Origin: Oryzisolibacter sp. LB2S | Lineage (GTDB): Bacteria > Pseudomonadota > Gammaproteobacteria > Burkholderiales > Burkholderiaceae_C | Assembly (NCBI RefSeq): GCF_040732315.1 | Contig: NZ_CP160388.1 | Coordinates: 2,818,494-2,882,493 of the forward strand | DNA length: 64,000 nt | Direction of reading: 5' to 3' | Shown: positions 16,867 to 26,715 of the stretch, piece by piece | Numbering within the stretch: the first letter of the stretch is position 1 | Layout of the letters: each line of letters begins with the position of its first letter | Program-made: the position numbers and the translations under genes | Notes under the pieces: model-generated | Told to the model about the DNA's origin: nothing | Database searches by the model: none | Seen by the model: the letters and a program-made list of their open reading frames with translations, nothing else

Positions 16867-18270
16867 ATGACGCGCCAGAGGTCCCTGCGCCGCCAGCTGC
16901 TCGCGGGCATTCTGCTGCCCACGCTGCTGCTCGTGGGCCTGAACACCTACAGCCTGCACCGCCAGGCACTCGCGGCGCTGAACACGGCCTACGACCGCAC
17001 GCTGCTGGCCTCGGCCAAGACCATAGGCGAGCAGATCGAGGTGCATGGCTACGACGAGGCGGCCCGGCTGCGCGTGACCGTGCCCTACGCGGCGCTCGAG
17101 GCCTTCGAGGCCGACAACCAGAGCCGCATGTATTACCGCATCTCCAGCCTGCGCGGCGAGCTGATTTCCGGCTTTGACGAGCTGCCCATGTGGCAGGGCC
17201 GCATCGCCCAGCGCCCGCCCTATGCGGCGCTGGTGGACTTCTACGACGCCGGCTTCCGCGGCCGCCCGGTGCGGGTGGCCGCGCTCTTGCAGCCCGTGGC
17301 GAGCCCCGAGGGCCGCGGCATGGCCGTGATCCAGGTGGCCGAGACGCTGGAGCTGCGCCACGCCGCGGCGCTGCAGATCCTGCGCGACACGCTGGTGCGC
17401 CAGGCGCTGATGCTGGCGCTCATCGCCGCCATCGTGGTGCTGGTGGTGCAGCGCGCCACGCGGCCGGTGCGGCGCCTGAGCAGCAGCCTGCAGGCGCGCG
17501 CCGAGGGCGACCTCTCCCCCATCGCCGCCACGGCCGCGCCGCGCGAGCTGCAGCCCTTGATCGCCGCCACCAACGCCGTGATGCAGCGCCTGGCCCATCT
17601 GCTCGCGCACCAGAAGCGCTTCGTGCGCGACGCCTCGCACCAGCTGCGCACGCCGCTGGCCGTGCTCAAGACCCAGGCGCAGTCCGCCCAGCGCGGCGAC
17701 CTGCCGCCCGAGCAGGCGCTTGCCGAGATCGCCGCCACCGTGGAGCGCGCGACGCAGCTGGCCAACCAGATGCTGGCGCTGGCCAGGGTGGAGCAGCTGC
17801 GCCAGCAGGGCGAGCGGCCCGTGACGCGGCTCGACGAGGTGCTGCGCGAGGTGGCGCTGGACCTGTCGCCGCTGATCGCCCAGGCCGACCTGGACTTCGG
17901 CATAGACACCGCGGCTGCGCCCATCCAGGCCCATGCCTGGATGCTGCGCGAGCTGTGCCGCAACCTGCTGCACAACGCCATACGCCATGCGCCGCCGGGC
18001 AGCCCGTTGACCGTGACGCTGCGTGTGGACGGCGGCCAGGCCCTGCTGACCATTGCCGACGCGGGCCCGGGCATTGACGACGAGCTGGCGGCAAGGCTCT
18101 TCGAACCCTTCTCCGCCGGCGACGTGCGCAGGGGTTCGGGCCTGGGCCTGGCCATCTGCCAGGAGATCACCCGCGCCCTGGGCGGCGGCATCACCCTGAG
18201 CAACCGCCGCCAGGGCGCGCGCGTGCTGGGGCTGGACGCCGTGGTACGCCTGCCGCTCGCCCCGACCTGA
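16867..18270 (+). CDS. tctE: Sensor histidine kinase TctE
   Basis: 467 residues. An N-terminal helix (LLAGILLPTLLLVGLNTYSL), a periplasmic 2CSK_N-type sensor domain (about 35-175) and a second helix (ALMLALIAAIVVLVV) come first. A HAMP-like segment precedes the kinase core, with His258 in RDASHQLRTPL, the N-box NLLHNAIRH, and the G-boxes DAGPGI and GSGLGLAI. It starts 9 nt after tctD and should phosphorylate TctD in response to external carboxylate. The GTG/ATG choice is not ambiguous; the length is typical. Confidence 0.93.
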   Translation: MTRQRSLRRQLLAGILLPTLLLVGLNTYSLHRQALAALNTAYDRTLLASAKTIGEQIEVHGYDEAARLRVTVPYAALEAFEADNQSRMYYRISSLRGELISGFDELPMWQGRIAQRPPYAALVDFYDAGFRGRPVRVAALLQPVASPEGRGMAVIQVAETLELRHAAALQILRDTLVRQALMLALIAAIVVLVVQRATRPVRRLSSSLQARAEGDLSPIAATAAPRELQPLIAATNAVMQRLAHLLAHQKRFVRDASHQLRTPLAVLKTQAQSAQRGDLPPEQALAEIAATVERATQLANQMLALARVEQLRQQGERPVTRLDEVLREVALDLSPLIAQADLDFGIDTAAAPIQAHAWMLRELCRNLLHNAIRHAPPGSPLTVTLRVDGGQALLTIADAGPGIDDELAARLFEPFSAGDVRRGSGLGLAICQEITRALGGGITLSNRRQGARVLGLDAVVRLPLAPT

Positions 18271-18288
18271 CGAGAGCACAATCGCCCC

Positions 18289-18714
18289 ATGACGACACCC
18301 CCCGAATCCATGCGCCTGGACAAATGGCTGTGGTGCGCGCGCTTCTACAAGACGCGCAGCCTGGCCGTGGAGGAAATCGGCAAGGGCCGCGTCACCGTCA
18401 ACGGCCAGGCCGCCAAGGCCGCGCGCGATCTGCGCGCCGGCGACCGCGTGACCCTGCGCCAGGGGCCCATCGTGCGCACGGTGGTCGTGCGCGCCCTGAG
18501 CAGCTACCGCGGCCCCGCGCCCGTGGCCCAGCAGCTCTACGAGGAGACACCCGAGAGCATCGCCGAGCGCGAGCGCGCCGCCCAGGCCCGGCGCCTCGCG
18601 CCCGAGCCCGCGGCCAGCCTGCGCGAGGGCCGGCCCACCAAGCGCGACCGGCGCAGCATGGACAGGTTGCAGCACGACTGGGGCGACCGCTGGAGCGCCT
18701 CGCTCGACGATTGA
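18289..18714 (+). CDS. hslR: Heat-shock protein 15 homologue, S4 RNA-binding protein
   Basis: 141 residues. An S4 domain opens with MRLDKWLWCARFYKTRSLA and GRVTVNGQAAKAARDLRAGD. A basic, charged tail follows (KRDRRSMDRLQ). HslR binds 50S subunits that carry nascent chains and helps recycle them. It lies 18 nt after tctE; a CACAAT hexamer 6 nt before the ATG and the lack of a ribosome-binding site again suggest leaderless initiation, so it may have its own promoter. Confidence 0.92.
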   Translation: MTTPPESMRLDKWLWCARFYKTRSLAVEEIGKGRVTVNGQAAKAARDLRAGDRVTLRQGPIVRTVVVRALSSYRGPAPVAQQLYEETPESIAERERAAQARRLAPEPAASLREGRPTKRDRRSMDRLQHDWGDRWSASLDD

Positions 18715-18770
18715 CCCCATGGGCAGTGCGGGTCGGCACAATCGCGGGTTTTCCCCCATCGCGCCGATTC

Positions 18771-19229
18771 ATGATCTACAACGCCCTCAAGCTCACCCAT
18801 GTGCTGTCCATCATCGTGTGGATAGGCGGCATGTTCTTCGCCCATTTCTGTCTGCGGCCCGCGGCACAGCAGCTCGAGGCGCCGCAGCGCGTGCGGCTCA
18901 TGCATGGCGTGCTGCAGCGCTTTCTGGGCGCGGTGGCCGTGGCCATCGTGCTGGTGCTCACCAGCGGGCTGGGCATGATCGGCGCCGTGAGCATCGGGTC
19001 GGACGGCGCGTTTTCCATGCCGCTCAAGTGGACCATCATGGCCACGCTGGGCATCGTGATGATGGTGATCTTCGTCTACATCTACTTCGCGCTGCTCGAT
19101 CGCCTGGAGCAGGCCGTGAAGTCGTCGGACTGGAGCGCGGGCGGCCAGGTGCTGGCGCGCATCCGCGCCCTGGTGGGCGTGAACCTCCTCATCGGCACGG
19201 TGATCGTCGCGCAGACCCTGCTGATGTAG
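18771..19229 (+). CDS. CopD-family integral membrane protein
   Basis: 152 residues with four helices. The N-terminal LTHVLSIIVWIGGMFFAHF contains the conserved His of CopD/HemJ-like four-helix proteins, and the end is LLIGTVIVAQTLLM. Members are proposed to act in copper uptake or heme-linked membrane chemistry. It has no neighbouring copC, so the function stays open. A gene-poor 56 bp separates it from hslR. The start was chosen at the only ATG that places the first helix at the N-terminus. Confidence 0.75.
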   Translation: MIYNALKLTHVLSIIVWIGGMFFAHFCLRPAAQQLEAPQRVRLMHGVLQRFLGAVAVAIVLVLTSGLGMIGAVSIGSDGAFSMPLKWTIMATLGIVMMVIFVYIYFALLDRLEQAVKSSDWSAGGQVLARIRALVGVNLLIGTVIVAQTLLM

Positions 19230-19241
19230 GGCGCCGCGCCA

Positions 19242-20452
19242 TCACTCGTGGCGCAAGGCCTCTATGGGGTCGAGCCGCGCCGCGCGCCGCGCGGGAAAGA
19301 AGCCGAACAGCACGCCGATGACGGCCGAGAAGGCGAACGCGAGGACGTTCACGCCCGGGTGGAACACATAGGGTATGCCCATGACCTGGGACAGCAGCAC
19401 GGAGGCCCCCGTCGCCAGCACGATGCCCAGAAGCCCCCCGAGCGCGGCCAGCACCACGGCCTCGATGAGGAACTGCATCAGCACCTCGCGCTCGAGCGCG
19501 CCGATGGCCAGGCGCAGACCGATCTCGCGCGTGCGCTCGGTCACACTCACCAGCATGATGTTCATGATGCCTATGCCGCCCACCAGCAGGCTCACGGCGG
19601 CCACGGCGCCCAGCAGCGTGGTCATGACGCGCGTGGTGCCCGAGAGAGTGTCGGCGAGCTGCTTGGTGTCGAGCACGTTGAAGTTGTCGTCGTCAGTGTC
19701 CGAGAGCTTGCGCCGCTCGCGCAGCAGCTCGGTCAGGCTGGCCTTGACGCGCTCGGCATCGCTGCCGTCCTTCATCGACACCAGCAGCGTGGGCACGCGC
19801 GTGCTGCCGGTCACGCGCCGCTGCAGGGTCTTGAGCGGCAGCAGCACCAGGTCGTCCTGGTCGTTGCCGAACGCGCCCTGCCCCTTCGAGGCCAGCACGC
19901 CCACCACCTCGCAGGAGAACTGGCGCACGCGCACGCGCTGACCGATCGGGTCGGCGTCGCCGCTGCCAAACAGCTCGCGGCGCACGGTCTGGCCGATCAG
20001 GCACACGGCCGCTCCCACGCGCTGCTCATCCACGGTGAATTCGCGGCCGCTGGCCAGCGTCCAGCCGCCCGTCTGCAGCCAGGCGTTGGTACTGCCGAGC
20101 ACGCTGGTGCTCCAGTTGCGCCCGCCGGCCACCGCGGTGGCGCTGGTGCGCGCCTCGGGCGCCACGGCCAGGATGCCGCCGATCTGCTGCGCGATCGCAT
20201 CAGCGTCCACATCCTTGAACGAGGGCGCACCGCTGGCGCCACCCGGACCCATGCGCTGGCCCGGGCGCACCTGCAGCAGGTTGGTGCCCAGGCTGGCGAT
20301 CTGGGCCTGCACGGAGAGCGTGGCCCCGTTGCCCAGCGTGACCATGGTGATGACCGCGCTCACACCGATGACGATGCCCAGCACCGTGAGAAAGGAGCGC
20401 ATCAGGTTGCGCCGTATCGAGCGCAGCGCGAGCAGCAGGGAGTTGAGCAGCA

Positions 20453-20456
<4 letters not shown>
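19242..20456 (-). CDS. MacB-type ABC transporter permease (FtsX-like)
   Basis: 404 residues: one N-terminal helix (SFLTVLGIVIGVSAVITMV), a large periplasmic MacB-PCD domain (about 45-280), then three C-terminal helices with GGIGIMNIMLVSVTERTREI and FGFFPARRAARLDPIEALRH, the FtsX signature. In this MacAB-type system the permease and ATPase are separate proteins rather than fused. The gene overlaps the ATPase gene by 4 bases. It is third after the periplasmic adaptor and ATPase, and probably drives export of a peptide, antibiotic or lipid through the outer-membrane factor encoded at 22542-23981. Confidence 0.92.
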
Positions 20457-21183
<727 letters not shown>

Positions 21184-21187
<4 letters not shown>

Positions 21188-22545
21188 GGCCGCGCCCCCG
21201 CGGCCAGCTGGTCGGTGATGACCTGCATGCCAGGCTGCAGGCCTTCCGACTCCACCTCGGTCACGCGCCCGTCGCTGATGCCCACCTTGACGCTCATGGC
21301 ACGGGGCACGCCGTCCTCGAGCACCCAGATCTGGCGCTGCGCGGCGCCGCCATTGGCGCTGCCCTTGCCGTCCCCATTGGCACCGCGGCGCTGGCCCGAG
21401 GGCGGCCGCGGCATGCGCGGCATGAGCTGGCCCATGATGCCGCCGCCACTCGCCTTGGCACCGCCCCCCTCTGCAGCCGCACCACCGCCCGCGGCGGGCT
21501 TGAAGCGCAGGGCCGTGTTGGGCACAGTGAGCACATCGTTCCTCTCGGTCGAGGTGATGGTGGCCGCGGCCGTCATGCCGGGGCGCAGGCTCAGGTCAGC
21601 GTTGTCCACTTCCAGGTAGGTGATGTAGGTGACCACGTTGTCGGTCTTGGTCGAGCCAAAGGCCACGCGCGTGGTGCGCGCCGGATAGGGCCGCGAGGGG
21701 TAAGCGCTGACGGTGAAGCTCGCCGCCTGGCCCGGCCGAACGGAGCCCACGTCGGCCTCGTCGACGCTGACCTCCAGGCGCAGGCGCGTCAAATCCTCGG
21801 CCAGCGTGAGCAGCGTCACGGCCTGCAGCGAGGCCGCCACGGCATTGCCCGGCTCCACGGCGCGCGACAGCACCACGCCGTCGATGGGCGAGCGTATCGA
21901 GGCCTTGGTGACATTGGTCTCATCGGTCGCCAGGGCCGCCCTCGCGTCCTGCACGCTGGCGCGCGCGGCGGCCTCGTTGGCCACGGCGCGGTCGTAGGCG
22001 GCGCGGCCGGTGTCTAGCTCGGCGGCCGAGGGCACCTTGCCGCCCGACAGGCGCGCCACCTCTTCCAGGCGCGCCAGGGCCGCGCGCGCCTCCTTCACGG
22101 TCGCCGTGGCCTGCGCCAGCTGCGCCTGTGCCGAGGCCACGGCGGCGCGCGAGCGCAGCACCTGGGCGTCGAGCTTGGTCGTGTCCAGCTCGACCAGCAC
22201 CTGGCCCTTCTTCACCTGGTCGTTGACGTCAACGAGCACGCGGCGCACCGTGCCCGACAGTTCGCTGCCGATGTTCACCGAGCGCGTGGGCTGCAGCGTG
22301 CCATTGGCCGCCACGGTCAGCCTGACCTGGCCACGCTGTACCTCCTGTGTCACGTAACGCGGCGTGGCCTGGGCGCGCTTGCCCGCCTGCCAGTACCACC
22401 AGCCACCAGCTACGGCCACCAGCGCCAGCAGCGCCAGCCACAGGGTGATGCTTTGCCACCAGCGCCGTGCCAGGCCGTCGCCCAAAAGAGTCTGCAAGTC
22501 CTGCGCCGCGGGTGCGGCGGAGTTCGTCGATTGTTTTTCTGTCAT
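21184..22545 (-). CDS. Periplasmic adaptor (MacA-like membrane fusion protein)
   Basis: 453 residues from the ATG at 22545, which overlaps the preceding stop. One N-terminal helix (ITLWLALLALVAVAGGWWYW), a lipoyl/barrel-sandwich region (NIGSELSGTVRRVLVDVNDQ), a coiled-coil hairpin rich in Ala/Glu (about 120-210) and a C-terminal beta-barrel are visible. A 60-residue Gly/Ala/Pro-rich insert (about 345-405) interrupts the C-terminal region. It bridges the permease and the outer-membrane factor. The order outer-membrane factor, adaptor, ATPase, permease forms one overlapping operon. Confidence 0.92.
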
Positions 22546-23981
22546 GGTTGTTGCTCTGCTGCCTGCCATCCGCCGCCGAGCGCCTTGTACAGGCGCACAT
22601 GGTCGGTCGCCACGCTGGCCACGGTGCTGGCCACGCTGTCCTGCGCCGTGAGCAGCGTGCGCTGCGTCTCCAGCACGGTCTGAAAATCCACCAGGCCGCT
22701 GGCGTACTGCTGCTGCGCCAGCAGGGCCGCATGGCCGGCCGCCTCGGCGGCGGCGTTCAGGCGCGCAAGCCGGTCGCGGTCGCCGCGCAGCGCCACCAGG
22801 GCGTCCTCCACGTCCTTGAGCGCGGTGAGCACCGCGGCCTCATAGCCCACGCGGGCCTGCTCCAGTGCCGCCTGCTGCACGCGCACCTGGGCGCGCAGCG
22901 CGCCGCCGTCAAAGACCGGCAGCGACACGCTGGCGAGCAGCGAGGCCACCGTGGCGCCGCCACCCGTGAGCGCGCCCACGGTGAGCGCACTCAGGCCCAG
23001 CGTGCCGCCTATGCGCAGGCTGGGCAGGCGCTGGGCCTCGGCCTGGACCACGCGCTCCCAGGCGGCGCGCACGCCGAGCTCGGCCTGGCGCACATCGGGG
23101 CGCTGGCGCAGCGTGTCTGCTGGAAAGGCCAGCGCCAGGTCCTGGGGCGGCTGCGGGACGGGCGCGCTGGCGGTGAGCAGCTGGTTCAGTGCCGCGGGCG
23201 GCTGGCCCGTGAGCACCGCGAGCGCATGGCGCGCCTGGGCAATGCCGGCGCGCAGCGCGGGCAGCTGGGCGGCCGTCTGCTCGACGATGGTGCGCGCCTG
23301 CTGCTCCACGAGCGCGCTGGCCAGGCCCGCCTGCATGCGCCAGGCGGTGATCTGCGCCGTCTCGCGCTGCGCGGCCAGGTTGCGCTCGGCAATGGCCAGG
23401 CGCTCCTGCTGGCTGCGCAGGCTGATGTAGTTCAGCGCCACCTCGGCCGACAGCGCCACCTGCGCGGCGGCCACGCCGGCCTCGGCCGACAGCAGGTCGG
23501 CCTCGCTGGCGCGCACGCCGCTGGCGATGCGGCCAAACAGGTCGGGCTCCCAACTCGCATCCAGCCCCAGCTGAAAGCTGTTGCCCGTGCTGCCACGGCT
23601 GCGGCTGCGCTGGGCCGAACCCGAGGCATCGAGCGACGGCAGCAGGCCCGCGGCCTGCACATCGCGCTGGGCGCGCGCCTGCTCCACGGCCGCGAGGGCG
23701 CTGCGCATGCTGGTGTGCGCGCGCAGCGCCTGCTCCATCAGGCCCGTGAGCCGGTCATCGCCTAGCTGCTGCCACCATTGGGAAAGATCGGCCGCCTGCG
23801 GCGCAGCCGGCGACTGCTGGCCAGACCAGGCGGCGGGAACACTCACGTCGATCGCCGGCGTTGGCGGCGCCTTTGTGGCGCAGCCGGCAAGCAGCAGGAC
23901 GGCGAGCAGCGATGCCCGGGAGTGAGGCTCCAGCTTGAATCTTGATGTAACAAATAACGGGAAAGGCGGCATGCCACGCAT
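22542..23981 (-). CDS. NodT-family outer-membrane factor (TolC/OprM-like lipoprotein)
   Basis: 479 residues, with a lipoprotein signal ending in LLLAGC (Cys near residue 34). Two OEP repeats of long Ala/Gln/Glu helices follow, with typical WEPDLFGRI and LPVFDGG motifs, ending LYKALGGGW. It forms the outer-membrane duct of the MacAB-type exporter whose adaptor gene it overlaps. The start at 23981 is uncertain by three codons (a second ATG at 23972). It is first in the operon, 69 bp after tsaD on the same strand. Confidence 0.9.
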   Translation of the reverse strand: MRGMPPFPLFVTSRFKLEPHSRASLLAVLLLAGCATKAPPTPAIDVSVPAAWSGQQSPAAPQAADLSQWWQQLGDDRLTGLMEQALRAHTSMRSALAAVEQARAQRDVQAAGLLPSLDASGSAQRSRSRGSTGNSFQLGLDASWEPDLFGRIASGVRASEADLLSAEAGVAAAQVALSAEVALNYISLRSQQERLAIAERNLAAQRETAQITAWRMQAGLASALVEQQARTIVEQTAAQLPALRAGIAQARHALAVLTGQPPAALNQLLTASAPVPQPPQDLALAFPADTLRQRPDVRQAELGVRAAWERVVQAEAQRLPSLRIGGTLGLSALTVGALTGGGATVASLLASVSLPVFDGGALRAQVRVQQAALEQARVGYEAAVLTALKDVEDALVALRGDRDRLARLNAAAEAAGHAALLAQQQYASGLVDFQTVLETQRTLLTAQDSVASTVASVATDHVRLYKALGGGWQAAEQQP

Positions 23982-24050
23982 TGTTGCAAGGCCGCTTGTC
24001 GGCCCCGCCAGCGCCCGATGAACTTTTGTAAAGATGGCCGAGGGTGTCGC

Positions 24051-25094
24051 TCAGCTCGCAATCGCATCGAGCGGCCAGCGCGGCTTCACATCGAAGGCGT
24101 AGTCGCGGTTGGCCTGCTGCCGGCCCGACTGCAGCCGCATGGCCGCGGCCATGGCGATCATGGCGCCGTTGTCGGTGCACAGGTGCAACTCGGGGTAGTG
24201 CACGCGCACGTGTCGCTCGGCGCAGGCGGCGTCGAGCTGGGCGCGCAGCAGCCGGTTGGCCCCGACACCACCGGCCACGACCACGCGCCGCATGCCGGTT
24301 TGCTTGAGCGCCGCCAGGGTTTTCTTGACCAGCACCTCGACGATGGCGGCCTGGGTGCTCGCGGCAAGGTCGGCCTTGCGCGCCTCGAGTTCATCGCCCA
24401 GCTTCTTCGCCTGGGTCAGCACCGCAGTCTTGAGCCCGGCAAAGGAAAAATCCAGGTCGCCGCTGTGCAGCAGCGGCCGCGGCAGCTTGAAGGCCTTGGC
24501 GTCGCCCCGCTCGGCCAGGCGCGACAGCGCGGGGCCGCCGGGATAGCCCAGGCCCATGAGCTTGGCCGACTTGTCGAAGGCCTCTCCGGCCGCGTCGTCA
24601 ATGGTTTCGCCCAGGATCTCGTAGCGGCCCACGCCGTCCACGCGCATGAGCTGGGTGTGGCCGCCCGAGACGAGCAGCGCGACAAACGGAAACTCGGGCG
24701 GGTCGCTGCTCAGAAAGGGCGAGAGCAGATGGCCCTCGAGGTGGTGCACGCCCAGCACGGGCTTGTCGAGCGCCGCGCCCAGCGCGCAGGCCACGCCCGC
24801 GCCCACCAGCAGCGCCCCGGCAAGCCCTGGGCCGCGCGTGTAGGCGACCACGTCCACGGCATCCAGACGCTCGCCGGCGTCTTGCAGCACCGTCTCGGTC
24901 AGCGGCAGCACACGGCGGATATGGTCACGGCTGGCGAGCTCTGGCACCACGCCGCCATAGTCCTGGTGCATCGCAATCTGGCTGTGCAGCGCGTGCGCCA
25001 GCAGCCGGGGCACGGCGGCGCCATCGTCGGCGCGCACCAGGGCCACGCCGGTTTCGTCACAGGAGGATTCGATGCCCAGGATCAGCAGACTCAT
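24051..25094 (-). CDS. tsaD: tRNA N6-adenosine threonylcarbamoyltransferase
   Basis: 347 residues, full length. The N-terminal [13 protein letters not shown] (ATP site), the metal ligands in HHLEGH and the SGGHTQL motif, and the C-terminal [12 protein letters not shown] and CTDNGAMIA are the Kae1/TsaD signatures. It transfers threonylcarbamoyl to A37 of ANN-decoding tRNAs together with TsaB and TsaE. It is a housekeeping gene and probably monocistronic here. Confidence 0.97.
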   Translation of the reverse strand: MSLLILGIESSCDETGVALVRADDGAAVPRLLAHALHSQIAMHQDYGGVVPELASRDHIRRVLPLTETVLQDAGERLDAVDVVAYTRGPGLAGALLVGAGVACALGAALDKPVLGVHHLEGHLLSPFLSSDPPEFPFVALLVSGGHTQLMRVDGVGRYEILGETIDDAAGEAFDKSAKLMGLGYPGGPALSRLAERGDAKAFKLPRPLLHSGDLDFSFAGLKTAVLTQAKKLGDELEARKADLAASTQAAIVEVLVKKTLAALKQTGMRRVVVAGGVGANRLLRAQLDAACAERHVRVHYPELHLCTDNGAMIAMAAAMRLQSGRQQANRDYAFDVKPRWPLDAIAS

Positions 25095-25148
25095 GCCTGC
25101 GAGTGTAGTGGCCGCCCCGGGTTGCGGCGGCCACGGGGGCTTTGGAGG

Positions 25149-25586
25149 TCACCGGGCGCCGGTGATGTAGCGCTCCATCTCGGTGATGATGAACTGCTGC
25201 TCGGAAATCACGCTCTTGACCAGGTCGCCGATGGACACCAGGCCGACGACGCGCTCACCGTCGAGCACCGGCAGGTGGCGCAGGCGGTTCTCGGTCATCA
25301 CGGCCATGCATTGCTCCGCGCTGTTGGATGGGTGCACAAAGCGCACCGCGCTCGTCATGACCTCGCGCACCGGCGTGTCGATGGAGGCGCGGCCCAGCAG
25401 CACCACCTTGCGGGCATAGTCGCGCTCGGTGAAGATGCCCGCGATCCGCTCGCCCTCCATGACCAGGAGCGCGCCGATGCGCTTGTCGGCCATGAGCTTG
25501 AGCGCCGTGAGCACGGTATCCGACGGCGCGACCGAATGCACCTTGGCTTCGGGTTTGGACTTGAGGATTTCTGCAACGCTGGTCAT
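25149..25586 (-). CDS. CBS-domain pair protein
   Basis: 145 residues from the ATG at 25586, with GGGAGG upstream. Two CBS domains make up nearly the whole protein, with DTVLTALKLMADKRIGALLV and MTENRLRHLPVLDGERVVGL. Such stand-alone pairs bind adenosyl ligands and act as energy or redox sensors. No catalytic domain is attached. It is upstream of tsaD on the same strand with a 54-bp gap; a functional tie is not evident. Confidence 0.9.
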   Translation of the reverse strand: MTSVAEILKSKPEAKVHSVAPSDTVLTALKLMADKRIGALLVMEGERIAGIFTERDYARKVVLLGRASIDTPVREVMTSAVRFVHPSNSAEQCMAVMTENRLRHLPVLDGERVVGLVSIGDLVKSVISEQQFIITEMERYITGAR

Positions 25587-25670
25587 GTCGGCCTCCCGGG
25601 CAGTGGAACGTGGTGAAAGCTTAGCCGAAAGTTTCCACGGAACCGAGGCACAGTTGCAACGACATGCCCT

Positions 25671-26336
25671 TCAGCGACGCCCACCGAGCAGCCCGGCGCC
25701 GATCTTGACCAGATCGCCCAGTCCCAGCTGACCATCACCGTCCTGGTCGAGCAGGCTTCCCAGCAGGTCGCCGCCGGGCATTCCGGCGCCCTGGGCACGT
25801 GCGCGCTCCTGACCCAGCATCTGGCCCAGGCCGCCCGCATCCATGCCGCCGGCGCTCACGCGCTGCGCGAGGAAGGACATGACGATGGGCGCCAACATCT
25901 GCAGCAGCTGGCCGGCATTGCCCCCGAGGCCCGACGCCTGACCGAGGGCGGACTCGGCGCGCTCGCGCCCACCGCCGAAGATATGCCCGAGGATGGCCGC
26001 ACCGGCATCCCCGCCCGGTGCCGCCCCCATCTGAGCGCCACCGCCAAGCAAGGAGCCCAGCAAGCCGCCCAGATCGGCGCCCCCCAGGCCCATGGCCTGT
26101 TGCGAGCCGGCCGGCATATGGTCACGCTGAAGCGCGCCAAACAGCGCCTCTGCCCCCTGCGCGTCCTGCGCATTGCGCCCCAGCCCGCCCAGCAGCAGCG
26201 GCAGCGCCATTTCGACGGCACTTTGGGTCTGGGCCTGGTCAGTGCCCAGTTGTTCGGCCATCCGCTGCAGCGACGGGCCCTGCAGCTGCTCCAGCAGCTG
26301 GGCGGCAAGCAATTGATTGGATTCGGGGGTGCTCAT
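25671..26336 (-). CDS. DUF937 protein with C-terminal EF-hand-like calcium loop
   Basis: 221 residues from the ATG at 26336, with AAGGAG upstream. The N-terminal region is Gln/Leu-rich and helical (NQLLAAQLLEQLQG), followed by the Gly-rich GGADLGGLLGSLLGGGAQ of the DUF937 family. The last 30 residues carry DQDGDGQLGLGDLVK, which fits an EF-hand/dockerin-type calcium loop. No signal peptide is seen. The YidB-like family is of unknown function. The calcium loop hints at ligand-dependent assembly (inference). Confidence 0.75.
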   Translation of the reverse strand: MSTPESNQLLAAQLLEQLQGPSLQRMAEQLGTDQAQTQSAVEMALPLLLGGLGRNAQDAQGAEALFGALQRDHMPAGSQQAMGLGGADLGGLLGSLLGGGAQMGAAPGGDAGAAILGHIFGGGRERAESALGQASGLGGNAGQLLQMLAPIVMSFLAQRVSAGGMDAGGLGQMLGQERARAQGAGMPGGDLLGSLLDQDGDGQLGLGDLVKIGAGLLGGRR

Positions 26337-26715
26337 GGTGGTTTGCTCCTTGCCTGGTTGTCGGCGGCGCACGCGGCCGCGCGTGGCGCTATGGTAGGCG
26401 CCATCGGCGCCGCGGCCTATGTCAGAAGGTGACGCTCGCCCCCCTTTCCCTCGGCGTTCATGCTTGTTTGCACTTGCGGGCATCGACGCCGGCGCCATGC
26501 GTCTGCCATGTAAAGAAGCATAAAGAACCGCATCCACCGCCACATGCAGGGCGCCAATATGCGACAGTCTGGTCTGACTTTCTGTAACAACCGCTGGATG
26601 CCCCAGGACCTTGGCCCATTCCGGCCAGGACAATGCCTTCGCTGCCCCCACAGCCCCTAGCCCCATGACTCCCGCGCACCGCGACCTCCCTGCTCACCCG
26701 TCACCTGGGCGCACC
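26337..26715. other. Intergenic region between DUF937 gene and RND pump
   Basis: 379 bp between two divergent genes. It must hold both promoters; no clear -35/-10 pair, regulator gene or terminator was identified. An in-frame ATG at 26665 (and another start at 26611) could extend the adaptor gene into it. Two short direct copies of TAAAGAA occur at about 26510-26530. Confidence 0.4.
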
